From assembly GCA_023665245.1 (NCBI GenBank), contig JAMPEH010000001.1, forward strand, positions 372,001 through 436,000: 64,000 bases of DNA, given 5' to 3'. Under the pieces are notes generated by a model. The model saw only the letters and a list, made by a program, of their open reading frames with translations, made no database searches and was not told where the DNA came from. Origin of the DNA: Muribaculaceae bacterium (GTDB lineage Bacteria > Pseudomonadota > Alphaproteobacteria > Rs-D84). Below are positions 44,301-52,156 of this stretch, piece after piece; positions within the stretch are counted from its first letter, which is position 1, and each line of letters begins with the position of its first letter. The position numbers and the translations under genes are program-made.

Positions 44301-47300
44301 TGCTGCCATTCGTCGTCTGGAACGTTGCACCAGTACACTGTGCACACGTCGTATTGTCTCCACTGCCACTCAAGTGCGACCCAGCCTTCGCTGTCAATGT
44401 ACTCGTCGCTGCATTCCATGTGCTCGCGTCTTTCGCTGTCTTTGTTAACAGACCACCATAGCAGTATCCACTTACATCTGCTGCTGCCTTGGTTTCTGTA
44501 CACGCTGTCACAGCTTGTTTCGCAGTAGACCCCGCATACGCATACCCACTAGTCAATGTCGGGCAACTCTTACAACTACTCTGACCCGTCGCATCCTGAT
44601 ACTGACCTATAGCACACGCACTCTGACTCGTCGCACCAGTCCCACTTACATAGTATCCCTTGCCAGCCGATGTACAACTAGTCTGGGTATTTACTGCACT
44701 CGTATATGACCCCGCCGCACACTGACTACAGGTCTGACCATTCACATACGAACCTGCCTTTGCTTGCAGTGCTGTCGTCACACTCGTCGTGCCCCACGCA
44801 CTCGCACTGCTTTGCGTCTTCGTCAGTACACCAGCACTACAATTACTGCTTATTGCTGTACCTGTCTTCGTCTCTTTACAGGTCGTATAACTACTCTGAC
44901 CAGTGCCACCACCCGCTGCCGTCCAGCCTTCTTCCGCAGCTAAACACGCTGTACAACTCGTCGCCGTTCCTCCAGCACTCCACGTACGACCACTACATTG
45001 TGTACAGGTTGCACTGGCTGTATTGTTGTTCGCTATTATGTAGCCACCACTCGCCGATACCGCATACGTACTTGCAGGCCACGCTGTACCGCTATATGAC
45101 ATCGTATTACTTGTCACACTCGCACACCCAGTTATAGTCTTAGACGGTGCTGTATACCGACACGTAGTGTTCGCATTACGTGGAGATACAGACGTATAAC
45201 TTCCTCCACTCGGGCTTGCACCACTTAATGAACTGCACTGATTCTGTACACCACTGGCACACCATGTTCCACTGCCACACTGACTCTGGCCAGTACAGTT
45301 ATTATTACTGCTGTTGCACCCAGTCGTATAATACCCACTGCTTACTGTGCTACAGCTACTCGCACCAGCACCACTGTACTGCGTACGACCACTACATGCA
45401 CTACACGATGATGTACTGCCATAGTTCACATTATGCTGCGCCTTATACGTTCCGGCCGTACATGTTCCCCAGTTAGAACTGGTCTGACCAGCAGTGCCTA
45501 TATAATGTCCACCAGTCACTGTTATATAACATGAACTGCGTAATGCATGGCTCGCAGCCGCCGTACCACTGTTTGAATAACCTGTATCACACGCTGTACA
45601 ACTACTTGCGCCCACAGCAGACCATGTGTTAGTTCCACATACCGCCGCTGTATAGCCACTCAATGCAGACGTACATGCACTGGATGTTGCACCACCAGTA
45701 GAGTACGTTCCCGCAGGACACGAACCGGTATATGAATATGTTGCAGTTCCACCAGTCGTATTATAATAAATTTTTGATGTGCTGGTACAATAGCGTCCGG
45801 CAGGACATGCTGATTTACCAGCGCCAGCACTTGCAACGCGATAACCTGCAGACAACGTCAAATAACATTGTCCTATACTACTGGCACCCGCTGTTGAACT
45901 TGTATATTTTCCACCAGTTTCTTCAGAACAAGAGAAAATGGTATCATTATCCGTCTCTTCCATCAATCCAGTACCATCAGAATCAATCACCATCCCTCCC
46001 GGGCAATAACTGCCTGCAGGACAGGTCAACTGAGCACCACCTTCTTCGGCAATGTATTTACCCGCAGAAACCGTCACACAACACCACGCATCGCTGCTTT
46101 TATTACCACGACTATCTGGGTAATTACCATTGTAATAATCACTACAACTTTCTGCGGTACAAGAGCCACTCTCCACAAATTTCCCATTAGGTATTACTGA
46201 TTGCCCTGTGGCCGTTGTGGATGTTGTATAATATCCTGTATCAACATTTTTACACGAATTAGCGGCCGTACCAGTTGCCGCTGGATGGTATTTGCCACAT
46301 CCACACGCAGACCAAACCGCATAAACCGTCACTGTTCCGCCATTAGTTGTGGTTAACCCAGTGGTACTGGTCATGCCTGATGTTGCCGAAGAACTGGTTG
46401 ACCAACCGACTATCTTATACCCACCACGATAATATGTTGTTGCACTCAATGATGCTAATGTACATGCACTGCCATAAGTACAAGTTGTATCGCCTGGAAC
46501 CGTTCCGCCACCATTATTCAAATTATATTTCACTGTATATGTGTTCGCAGTACAAGAGGATGCCCCAGCAGAACTGTGATACCCCGCAGCACAAGAATTG
46601 CGACCAAACGTTGTGGTATGCACTGTGGATTGATTACTGGAATTACACGCAACCTCACTTTTACCCGGGCAGTAATAGCCAGCTTCGCATTGTTTTACTT
46701 CGGAATAGTATGCATATGCACCACATCCTGTTTTTGTTGTCAAATACCAGCCAGGCGCCGCAGACATATAATTCCAGCTTTCTGTATTTTCATATTTTTT
46801 CGTTGATGAATTATATTTCACATACTCATACAACCCTGCGCGATCACCAGCATTATACCATGCCAAAGAAGTACATTCAGTTTCTGCTTTTAGCCCAGTT
46901 CGAGATTCTATACCCGCACTGCGAAATTTAGCATTATAGAAAGGCGCCGCACTCAACCCATTGGCACGTTTATTTGTGGTTGCATCTGGACATGCATTTA
47001 AACCATAATTGGTTGGCGGATTTTGAACATTTGAGAAACCAGGACAATAATTCCCACCAGTACATATTTCACACGAACTGCCATTCCAATATGTCCTAGC
47101 CGCACACGATTCTCCGCACACAGGTGCCGCCGTATCACCGGCGCATGTACACCCAGACGGACACGCTGTACACGCATTGCCTACTTTAGATGTGCCATTA
47201 TACGAACCATTATAGGTCATATAATACCCCAACGAACACGACGTATACTGTTTAATACTATCGCAAGTATAGCCTGCGGCAAACGCATTAGACGTAAAAA

Positions 47301-47343
47301 CAACAGCACTAAATAATGCCAAAACACGTAGAATTCTGTACAT
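41368..47343 (-). CDS. Giant cysteine-rich surface protein, 1991 aa
   Basis: The start is ATG 47343 with signal peptide MYRILRVLALFSAVVFTSNAFA, then AGYTC. GGGAAAA and GAAG lie upstream. The chain is dozens of short Cys-rich units of the form C..C..G.Y......A....SC, like growth-factor-receptor and GCC2/GCC3 repeats. Around residues 268-342 is one Listeria-Bacteroides (InlB-type) beta repeat (YTVKYNLNNGGG...GYKIVGWST...VTVYAVWS). Residues about 779-948 and 1093-1262 are identical at DNA level. The tail (VYLRSVKKTTPSLNVKVGDTTYYGNM...GYLIIKDGNVTYRVH) lacks cysteine and could be a sorting or anchoring domain. It has no class A or B leader. Adhesion or surface coat is inferred. Confidence 0.9.
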   Translation of the reverse strand: MYRILRVLALFSAVVFTSNAFAAGYTCDSIKQYTSCSLGYYMTYNGSYNGTSKVGNACTACPSGCTCAGDTAAPVCGESCAARTYWNGSSCEICTGGNYCPGFSNVQNPPTNYGLNACPDATTNKRANGLSAAPFYNAKFRSAGIESRTGLKAETECTSLAWYNAGDRAGLYEYVKYNSSTKKYENTESWNYMSAAPGWYLTTKTGCGAYAYYSEVKQCEAGYYCPGKSEVACNSSNQSTVHTTTFGRNSCAAGYHSSAGASSCTANTYTVKYNLNNGGGTVPGDTTCTYGSACTLASLSATTYYRGGYKIVGWSTSSSATSGMTSTTGLTTTNGGTVTVYAVWSACGCGKYHPAATGTAANSCKNVDTGYYTTSTTATGQSVIPNGKFVESGSCTAESCSDYYNGNYPDSRGNKSSDAWCCVTVSAGKYIAEEGGAQLTCPAGSYCPGGMVIDSDGTGLMEETDNDTIFSCSEETGGKYTSSTAGASSIGQCYLTLSAGYRVASAGAGKSACPAGRYCTSTSKIYYNTTGGTATYSYTGSCPAGTYSTGGATSSACTSALSGYTAAVCGTNTWSAVGASSCTACDTGYSNSGTAAASHALRSSCYITVTGGHYIGTAGQTSSNWGTCTAGTYKAQHNVNYGSTSSCSACSGRTQYSGAGASSCSTVSSGYYTTGCNSSNNNCTGQSQCGSGTWCASGVQNQCSSLSGASPSGGSYTSVSPRNANTTCRYTAPSKTITGCASVTSNTMSYSGTAWPASTYAVSASGGYIIANNNTASATCTQCSGRTWSAGGTATSCTACLAAEEGWTAAGGGTGQSSYTTCKETKTGTAISSNCSAGVLTKTQSSASAWGTTSVTTALQAKAGSYVNGQTCSQCAAGSYTSAVNTQTSCTSAGKGYYVSGTGATSQSACAIGQYQDATGQSSCKSCPTLTSGYAYAGSTAKQAVTACTETKAAADVSGYCYGGLLTKTAKDASTWNAATSTLTAKAGSHLSGSGDNTTCAQCTGATFQTTNGSSATSCTACVAAESTWTAGTGTGWTAATSCYETKAATSVSSNCSAGQLKKNATSDNKWPTAASISVAFQAKAGSIVSGQSCTQCSGRTWSAGGTATSCTACLAAEEGWTAAGGGTGQSSYTTCKETKTGTAISSNCSAGVLTKTQSSASAWGTTSVTTALQAKAGSYVNGQTCSQCAAGSYTSAVNTQTSCTSAGKGYYVSGTGATSQSACAIGQYQDATGQSSCKSCPTLTSGYAYAGSTAKQAVTACVETRAATDISSLCKSGTLQKTAKDTTTWNTATESVTVNANPGSYVTGSGDSRTCSTCAKNSYCTGDTAAPVACSAISGTGGLYNLTTGTGSSAATQCYASVAAGKYIAKLTDTAVSTCPNWTYKAAHNVYYASNAGTSSCTACPAVETNWSKKDSAGTGWSSNTSCVEVRNATNVSSYCSAGQLQKVATTSPAWPTDAAISVAFQAKAGSFVSGQTCEQCAAGSYTSAAGTQTSCTKCETGKYNNAKGQTSCSTCVNGTTNTGTGNTACSASCTAIDGLSTWSSSALCTVDKCAAGRYKSGNTCPTCSSATSNNYTQSAIGTTSSDSCYLTTDAGKYVKTATKGQETCVAGNYCVGGVTIYYGTGTTTGGSATCASGTSSKYTQSAAGASKVGQCYLTLKAGQQVASAGAGVTSCTAGRYCNSTANIYYNTDGGTAANTGTACSALGGGLYTNSAAGSDANTDCYIAANTISGKYLTANTATALTTCEAGYQCPATAVYWPNVGNRAACTGATYAASTGQASCTACPTATNATDVKSYGYWNTGKDGDHTVREGCNATFNAKSVPNGSMTAYHCYIDKDANSYGIAASGKICWVNTSELKCNAGYYNAAANGGATQPSASTLENLWNNACVQVGAGYWSAANVLTRTACASGLTTIGYGAGADEAADCGRILNVGADKVYLRSVKKTTPSLNVKVGDTTYYGNMTSGALDGYLIIKDGNVTYRVHDDSK
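43558..44065 (-). repeat. 508-bp perfect direct repeat, copy 2 in gene order
   Basis: Identical by eye to 44500-45007. The offset is 942 bp (314 codons), so recombination between copies would keep the reading frame. Confidence 0.9.
44500..45007 (-). repeat. 508-bp perfect direct repeat, copy 1 in gene order
   Basis: Partner of 43558-44065. The absence of even silent differences implies a recent duplication or ongoing gene conversion. Confidence 0.9.
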
Positions 47344-47375
47344 TTTTCCCACTTCTTTTTCTCTATACACACCGC

Positions 47376-47405
47376 ATTTTAGAAAAATCCGTTTATGTCA
47401 TGCAA
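47376..47405 (-). promoter_or_regulatory. Possible promoter of the giant gene
   Basis: - strand TTGCAT (47405-47400), 18-nt spacer, TAAAAT (47381-47376). It gives a short leader of about 26 nt. Confidence 0.5.
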
Positions 47406-47501
47406 GTAAAAATTCATGTGTTTTATTACTTATTTTCACAATCGCGTCATAACTATCGGTTTTTGCATGGATTTTTTTGCATTGTCATTGTGTGGAATGG
47501 A

Positions 47502-48123
47502 TTTTCTGGATTGCCACGCCCTGACGGGCTCGCAATGACAAGTGTGGCCAATGGATGCCGTCCTCCGCCGGCATGACGGGGTGTTAGGCTCTTTGTCATT
47601 GCGAGGAGTTGTTGTCGGCGATACAATCGTCGCAATAACGACGTGGCAATCCAGTTAATTAATACTATTTGCCACTTTATTAATGCTAAATACATATTAA
47701 CCTGGGCCCCGTGGTCAAGCCACGGGGTGACACAAGTTTTTATTCTGTAAACTTTAATAGACCCACTCCTGTTCTTTGAAAAACAATTATCAATCGTTTT
47801 TCAAATTCAGTGCAGGAGTGACAAGTTGTGTTATATGTGCTATTATGAAAAAGTATGATTATTGCACGTATGTTTTTTGTCTTGCTCTAATTGTCACCCC
47901 TGCGTAGGCAGGGGTAGGGTCTATAAACCTTATAATCTTTATTTTCTGGATTGCCACGCGGTCCGTCTTCGCTGGCGCTACGTCGCGACTTTGCTCGCAA
48001 TGACAAGGGTGGATACTTCTTACACCGTCATACCGGCGGCGGCCGGTATCCACTGTGTTCTGTAATCCCCTAGTGCTAGGAGAGTCGAGGAACACAATAG
48101 CCCCTGTCCTGCGACGGCATGAC
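47502..48123. repeat. Cluster of palindromic repeats R1, R2, R3 and R4
   Basis: This 811-bp gap (47344-48154) has no gene. It holds R1 inverted (47502-47540), a GCCGTC...GGCATGACGG unit (about 47555-47578) and a long R1 (47593-47653). R3 is inverted (TTAACCTGGGCCCCGTGG...GGGGTGACAC, 47698-47733). R4 reads GTCACCCCTGC...GCAGGGGTAGGGTCTATA (about 47894-47924). R1 recurs inverted (47941-48003), and R2 is complete (about 48027-48123). The same families lie on the other side of the giant gene. Confidence 0.8.
47763..47822. repeat. 60-bp perfect-ended inverted repeat
   Basis: CACTCCTG ... CAGGAGTG encloses GAAAAAC ... GTTTTTC around AATTATCAATC. It could be a hairpin RNA element, a protein-binding site or a very small MITE remnant. 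No gene uses it obviously. Confidence 0.6.
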
Positions 48124-48154
48124 GGCGATAAAAAAACGCCCGGGTGGGCGTTTG

Positions 48155-48571
48155 TTAATCGATACCGTTTAAACTGCGCAGCATTTTCATTATTATTTCA
48201 CGCTGTTCATCACTGGGCAGTTTCCAATACATATGTATCAACTGTAAAGACTCATTTTTTCCCAATGGGTCATCTTTGCCCGGTTCGCGCACGCGCAGGC
48301 CAGATTTTGCCTGACGCGGATTTTCTTCGACATAGCCCGGCAGACCATAAAAGAAAAATGATATTGGCGTTTCTAGGGCCGCACTTAAATCAAACAGGCG
48401 CGACGCAGATATACGATTGCCCGCAGTTTCATATTTCTGAATCTGTTGAAATGTGACACCACACAACGCCGCCAAGTCTTTCTGGGACAGGCCCATCATC
48501 ATACGGCGCAACTGAACACGCTGGCCGACATGTGCATCAACCGCCGTCGGCGCAAAAGGTTTTCCACTCAT
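48155..48571 (-). CDS. XRE-family transcriptional regulator
   Basis: 138 aa. The helix-turn-helix GQRVQLRRMMMGLSQKDLAALCGVTFQQIQKYETAGNRISASRLFDLSAAL covers residues 16-66. It is followed by ISFFFYGLP and a C-terminal helix EQREIIMKMLRSL. This is the common alphaproteobacterial single-domain regulator whose HTH reads (S/T)FQQ(V/I)QKYE. Targets are unknown. It is divergent from gpmI and next to the repeat cluster. Confidence 0.88.
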   Translation of the reverse strand: MSGKPFAPTAVDAHVGQRVQLRRMMMGLSQKDLAALCGVTFQQIQKYETAGNRISASRLFDLSAALETPISFFFYGLPGYVEENPRQAKSGLRVREPGKDDPLGKNESLQLIHMYWKLPSDEQREIIMKMLRSLNGID

Positions 48572-48693
48572 TTTATTATCTATCTCTTGTTGTTAAAAAA
48601 AATCCGTATTTAGTTATACATTTTTTCTTTTTCTTTTGCAATCAAAAAACGGATATGATACGTTGTGTGCGCAAAAATTAGAAAGGAAGAATT

Positions 48694-50172
48694 ATGACAA
48701 AACCATTAGTTTTATGCATTATGGACGGCGTCGGAATTAATCCAGAACGCACACATAATGCCGTCGCATTGGCGCGTATGCCGTTCTTTAACAGTTTGTT
48801 GGAAAAATACCCGCACTCTAAATTAGACGCCAGCGGGCCGGCCGTGGGTCTGCCACCGCATACAATGGGCAATTCAGAGGTTGGACACATCACCATGGGG
48901 GCAGGGCGCGTTGTAAATCAATTCTTGCGCCGGTTTCAGTTAGAAGACTGGGGCAACAATCCGGCGTTGTGTGAATTTATCGATGGCGTGCGTCGCGATG
49001 GCGGTATCGTGCATTTTGCAGGATTAATGTCTGATGGGCGCGTTCATGCCGATATAAACGACATGCTGGTTATCATGCGTCGTGTACTGGATTGCGGGTT
49101 AAAATTATGCATACACTTTATCGCAGACGGCCGTGATACATTGCCACAATCTGCACCAGAATACATAAAATTAATCCAAGACACACTGGCGGATTACTTG
49201 GCCAATGGACGTGCATTTTTTGGAACACTGTCTGGACGTTATTACACGATGGACAGAAACCAAAACCTGGACCGCACGGCGTTGGCATTTGACGCAATTG
49301 CATGCGCCAGGTCTGAATACCACGCACCAACGATTGATGTGGCATTATCCGACGCATACACCCGTGGCGAAACCGATGAATTTATAAAGCCAATCGTCAT
49401 CAATGGCGACGCGGCAATACGTCCATGTGATGGATTCTTGTTCGGTAATTACCGCAGTGACCGCGCACGCCAGATTGTACGCGCGATGCTGGAAACAAAA
49501 TGCCATATGTTATGCTTTTCCCAATATGGCGAAGGATTAAATGAACATTGCCCGGCATTATTACCAGACGTTGCCGTTGAAAACACGTTGGGTGATGTTT
49601 TGGCGGCAAATAACAAGAGTCAGTTGCGTATCGCCGAAACAGAAAAATATAACCACGTCACATATTTCTTTGACGCAGAACGCAATGTTGATTTACCGGG
49701 AATGAACAAAGTCCTGATTGCGTCACCAGATGTCGCAACATTTGATATGAAACCAGAAATGTCTGCCGTTGAAATTACCGACAGTTTATTGCCACTGTTG
49801 GGTAAATTTGATGTTGTAATTCTGAACTATGCCAATGGGGACATGGTTGGCCATACCGGAAACGAAGATGCAACAATTCACGCAATGGAAACACTGGATG
49901 CGCAGTTGGCGCGACTGGTGCCGGCGGTTTTAGATTTAGGTGGCACAATCTTGATTACCGCAGACCACGGCAATGCAGAAAAATTGTGGGATGCGGAAAA
50001 CAACCTGCCATGGACGGCACATACGACAAATCCTGTAAACTTTATCGTTGTATCAAATAATCCATCACGCGCGGTACACGACGGCGGATTGGCCGATATT
50101 GCACCAACGATGTTAAAATTGTTAAATATCCCACAGCCCAGCGACATGACCGGCCGACCTTTGATTGATTAA
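48694..50172 (+). CDS. gpmI: 2,3-bisphosphoglycerate-independent phosphoglycerate mutase
   Basis: 492 aa. It interconverts 3- and 2-phosphoglycerate with two Mn ions. LCIMDGVGIN supplies the first metal Asp, and GNSEVGHITMGAGR holds the catalytic Ser near residue 61. FIADGRDT, FGTLSGRYYTMDR, FGNYRSDRARQI, NYANGDMVGHTG and LITADHGNAEK complete both metal sites. The first Gly-Trp-Gly of the classic D-G-W-G is here D-G-V-G. AAAGGAAG precedes the ATG. The gene pairs metabolically with pfkA. Confidence 0.97.
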   Translation: MTKPLVLCIMDGVGINPERTHNAVALARMPFFNSLLEKYPHSKLDASGPAVGLPPHTMGNSEVGHITMGAGRVVNQFLRRFQLEDWGNNPALCEFIDGVRRDGGIVHFAGLMSDGRVHADINDMLVIMRRVLDCGLKLCIHFIADGRDTLPQSAPEYIKLIQDTLADYLANGRAFFGTLSGRYYTMDRNQNLDRTALAFDAIACARSEYHAPTIDVALSDAYTRGETDEFIKPIVINGDAAIRPCDGFLFGNYRSDRARQIVRAMLETKCHMLCFSQYGEGLNEHCPALLPDVAVENTLGDVLAANNKSQLRIAETEKYNHVTYFFDAERNVDLPGMNKVLIASPDVATFDMKPEMSAVEITDSLLPLLGKFDVVILNYANGDMVGHTGNEDATIHAMETLDAQLARLVPAVLDLGGTILITADHGNAEKLWDAENNLPWTAHTTNPVNFIVVSNNPSRAVHDGGLADIAPTMLKLLNIPQPSDMTGRPLID

Positions 50173-50175
50173 AAA

Positions 50176-50206
50176 AACACCCGCCGCACGGCGGGATTTT
50201 TAATTT
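50176..50206. terminator. Bidirectional terminator after gpmI
   Basis: CCCGCCG-CAC-GGCGGG followed by ATTTTTAATTTTT. On the - strand it is followed by a T run. The convergent gene ends at 50200. Confidence 0.85.
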
Positions 50207-50871
50207 TTATAATAAGCATCTTCCGTACACTTATAACGACCAGTCGAATCAGAAAAATTATAAGAACTACTTTTTGCAATATAACAATCCGTTATTATTG
50301 CATTTTCACCCGGCATCGAATTTGCCATATAATGGCTATCGTTTTGTGGATACGGGCATGCGGTACAACCAGATGTGCCGTCGTCACTGGCGACGCCATA
50401 ATAACCAGACGAACATGTATATTCTGTTGAAATTTTGCAAGCTTTGTTTGCCAGCAATCTATCACACTCTCGGATAATCATGCTTGCTATGCCGTTTCCA
50501 TCATCGTCGAAATCGTCATCTGACACACAGCTGGAATCACACGGTTTGGCACATATTGTAAGTGTGATTTTTGTATTATCAATGTCGTTGCAAGAATCGG
50601 TCCAATCAATTTCTGCGTTGGACAGTGTTATCAAGCTGTATCCACGATTACATGCGGTGCATTGTGGTGTTGAAAATATTGCACTTGAACTTAAAATTAC
50701 GCTATAATAATTTGTATAAGTAACACTGGTGCAATATTGAATATAATCACGGGCCTGATATGGAATGTATCCAGTAGGTGTATCCGTTGTCGTTGTTGTA
50801 CACATGTCTGCATTTGCACAGTTAGAATAAATCGATAATGCAACCAGCGTGAAGATTATTTTATGTTTCAT
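50200..50871 (-). CDS. Secreted cysteine-rich protein, diverged module
   Basis: 223 aa from ATG 50871, with CAGGAG upstream. The signal peptide is MKHKIIFTLVALSIYSNCANA, then DMCTTTT. About 16 cysteines. It has one acidic loop (SDDDFDDDGNG) that resembles a calcium-binding DxDxDG motif. The end (TEYTCSSGYYGVASDDGTSGCTACPYPQ, then AIITDCYIAKSS, TGRYKCTEDAYYKN) is a diverged form of the shared module. Single gene behind leader A3. Role unknown. Confidence 0.82.
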   Translation of the reverse strand: MKHKIIFTLVALSIYSNCANADMCTTTTTDTPTGYIPYQARDYIQYCTSVTYTNYYSVILSSSAIFSTPQCTACNRGYSLITLSNAEIDWTDSCNDIDNTKITLTICAKPCDSSCVSDDDFDDDGNGIASMIIRECDRLLANKACKISTEYTCSSGYYGVASDDGTSGCTACPYPQNDSHYMANSMPGENAIITDCYIAKSSSYNFSDSTGRYKCTEDAYYKN

Positions 50872-51105
50872 TGTTCGTTCTCCTGTTTTTTCTAATGAAA
50901 AACCACCCAAATTTGAGTGGTCAGGAGGTTAACGACAATTGCATGAATTGTGGCGCGTATTGAATATTCCGCGCCCCTCCTGAACCCCAAAAGTACAGGA
51001 GAAAAACTCATTGAAATCTTAGCCAATCGCGCCCAAATAGGCACTAGGCTTCTATTCCAATGCATGCACAGGGTCGTTACACCCCATCACCAGAACACCT
51101 GGTGA
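50872..51105 (-). promoter_or_regulatory. Structured leader RNA, class A (copy A3), attenuator-like
   Basis: The 5' hairpin is CACCAG-GTGTT-CTGGTG, then GATGGGGTGT with GGGT/ACCC pairing. C-rich strand 1 is at 50994-51001, the G-rich strand at 50975-50986, C-rich strand 2 at 50919-50930. The terminator is ACCACTCAAA/TTTGGGTGGT (50902-50921) with a T run on the - strand. Shared with A1 is GAATA..CAATACGCG.C.CAATTC between the G-rich strand and strand 2. Confidence 0.75.
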
Positions 51106-51112
51106 CGTTTAT

Positions 51113-51141
51113 ATAATAATATTCAGTGTAAAATAAAGCAA
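51113..51141 (-). promoter_or_regulatory. Promoter of leader A3
   Basis: - strand TTGCTT (51141-51136), 17-nt spacer, TATTAT (51118-51113), 8 nt before the 5' hairpin. Confidence 0.6.
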
Positions 51142-51145
51142 CTTA

Positions 51146-51595
51146 TTATTTGTTTGTGCGGCGGGCACGGAAAAATTCGCGCAACATTTCGGCGGACGCG
51201 TCGGCGTATTGTGGCAATTGGGTAATTTGCGGATGCCATAAATGTTTATCTGTATCAAGTACACGCGCGTTTGATGTTATACCGCCGCCTTTTTCATCAG
51301 TTGCCGCAAAATAGATATTGCGAATACGCGAAAAAGATATCGCGGTCGCACACATTGCGCACGGTTCCAACGTCACATAGATATCACAATCTGTTAAAAA
51401 TTTGTGTCCCAGTTTTCGGCACGCACGATTTATCGCAACAATTTCAGCATGCAGTGTTGGATTATGCCGCAATTGCACCTGATTTTCACCACGGGCGATA
51501 ATTTTACCATCAAATACAATTACCGCGCCGATTGGTACATCGTCGTGTGATTTTGCACGTGCGGCACAATTTAAGGCTTGTTTCATAAAATCCAT
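51146..51595 (-). CDS. tadA: tRNA-specific adenosine deaminase TadA
   Basis: 149 aa from ATG 51595. It converts A34 to inosine in tRNA-Arg(ACG). Zinc site and catalysis: LHAEIVAIN (HAE) and LEPCAMCATAISFSRI (PCxxC). N-terminal DVPIGAVIVFDGKIIARGEN is typical. The start is uncertain by three codons (51586). A possible promoter TTGCAA-16-TAAAGT lies 7 nt upstream, so it may be leaderless, back to back with rsmD. Confidence 0.95.
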   Translation of the reverse strand: MDFMKQALNCAARAKSHDDVPIGAVIVFDGKIIARGENQVQLRHNPTLHAEIVAINRACRKLGHKFLTDCDIYVTLEPCAMCATAISFSRIRNIYFAATDEKGGGITSNARVLDTDKHLWHPQITQLPQYADASAEMLREFFRARRTNK

Positions 51596-51605
51596 ACGAT
51601 ATACT
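51578..51605 (+). promoter_or_regulatory. Promoter of rsmD
   Basis: TTGTTT (51578-51583), 16-nt spacer, TATACT (51600-51605), then 7 nt to ATG 51613, which predicts a leaderless message. Confidence 0.6.
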
Positions 51606-51630
51606 TTACAGTATGGATTCAAAATTGCAA
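51603..51630 (-). promoter_or_regulatory. Possible promoter of tadA
   Basis: - strand TTGCAA (51630-51625), 16-nt spacer, TAAAGT (51608-51603), 7 nt to ATG 51595. It overlaps the rsmD promoter and its first codons. Confidence 0.4.
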
Positions 51631-52155
51631 ATTATTTCAGGTGCATATCGCGGGCGGAAACTTGTATTGCCGCCAAATGCACGTCCAACCCAGAACAGGG
51701 CACGCATCGCACTGTTTAACATGATTCAATCATTGAACATTATGCCAACGCATGTTTGGGACGCATTTGCGGGGTCTGGCGCCTTTGGGATAGAGTGCCT
51801 GTCACGTTTCCCAAATGCACATGTTGTTTTTTCAGATATTACGCCCGTGACCGTGCGAAAAAATCTGTCACAGTTAAATATTGGGCCACGTGCAACGGTT
51901 ATACCGTGTGATGCGATGTCACGCATTTCACAATTTGGCGCAACGTCGGATTTAATCTTTATTGACCCACCGTATGCAGAACACGCACTGGGCGCATCAT
52001 TTGTGCGCAAATTGGCGATGTCGGCCCGCATTGGCACAATCTTAATCTGGGAACAAGAAACCGCCAATCCATACACCCCCGACGAAAACACATGGGAAAT
52101 CCTGCGCGACAAGACATACGGCCGTGCCCGGTTTCTGATTTTACAACGCCGATAA
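51613..52155 (+). CDS. rsmD: 16S rRNA (guanine966-N2)-methyltransferase RsmD
   Basis: 180 aa. Motif I VWDAFAGSGAFGIECLSR and motif IV LIFIDPPYAEH are intact. The N-terminal IISGAYRGRKLVLPPNA.PTQNR.R.ALFN is the family's RNA-binding opening. It modifies G966 in the P-site region of 16S rRNA. The transcript probably starts at the ATG, since no ribosome site is present. It ends 1 nt before the convergent 52157 gene. Confidence 0.95.
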   Translation: MDSKLQIISGAYRGRKLVLPPNARPTQNRARIALFNMIQSLNIMPTHVWDAFAGSGAFGIECLSRFPNAHVVFSDITPVTVRKNLSQLNIGPRATVIPCDAMSRISQFGATSDLIFIDPPYAEHALGASFVRKLAMSARIGTILIWEQETANPYTPDENTWEILRDKTYGRARFLILQRR

Positions 52156-52156
52156 A

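Noticed and set aside
41450..46931. Many long open frames on the + strand opposite the giant surface gene
   Set aside because: They arise from the low-complexity Cys/Ser/Thr/Gly codons of the real gene, repeat exactly with its 508-bp duplication, and lack ribosome sites or sensible protein composition.
47941..48003. Short tRNA-like or small RNA gene in the repeat-rich gap
   Set aside because: The apparent stem comes from the R1 palindrome. It has no cloverleaf and no promoter of its own.
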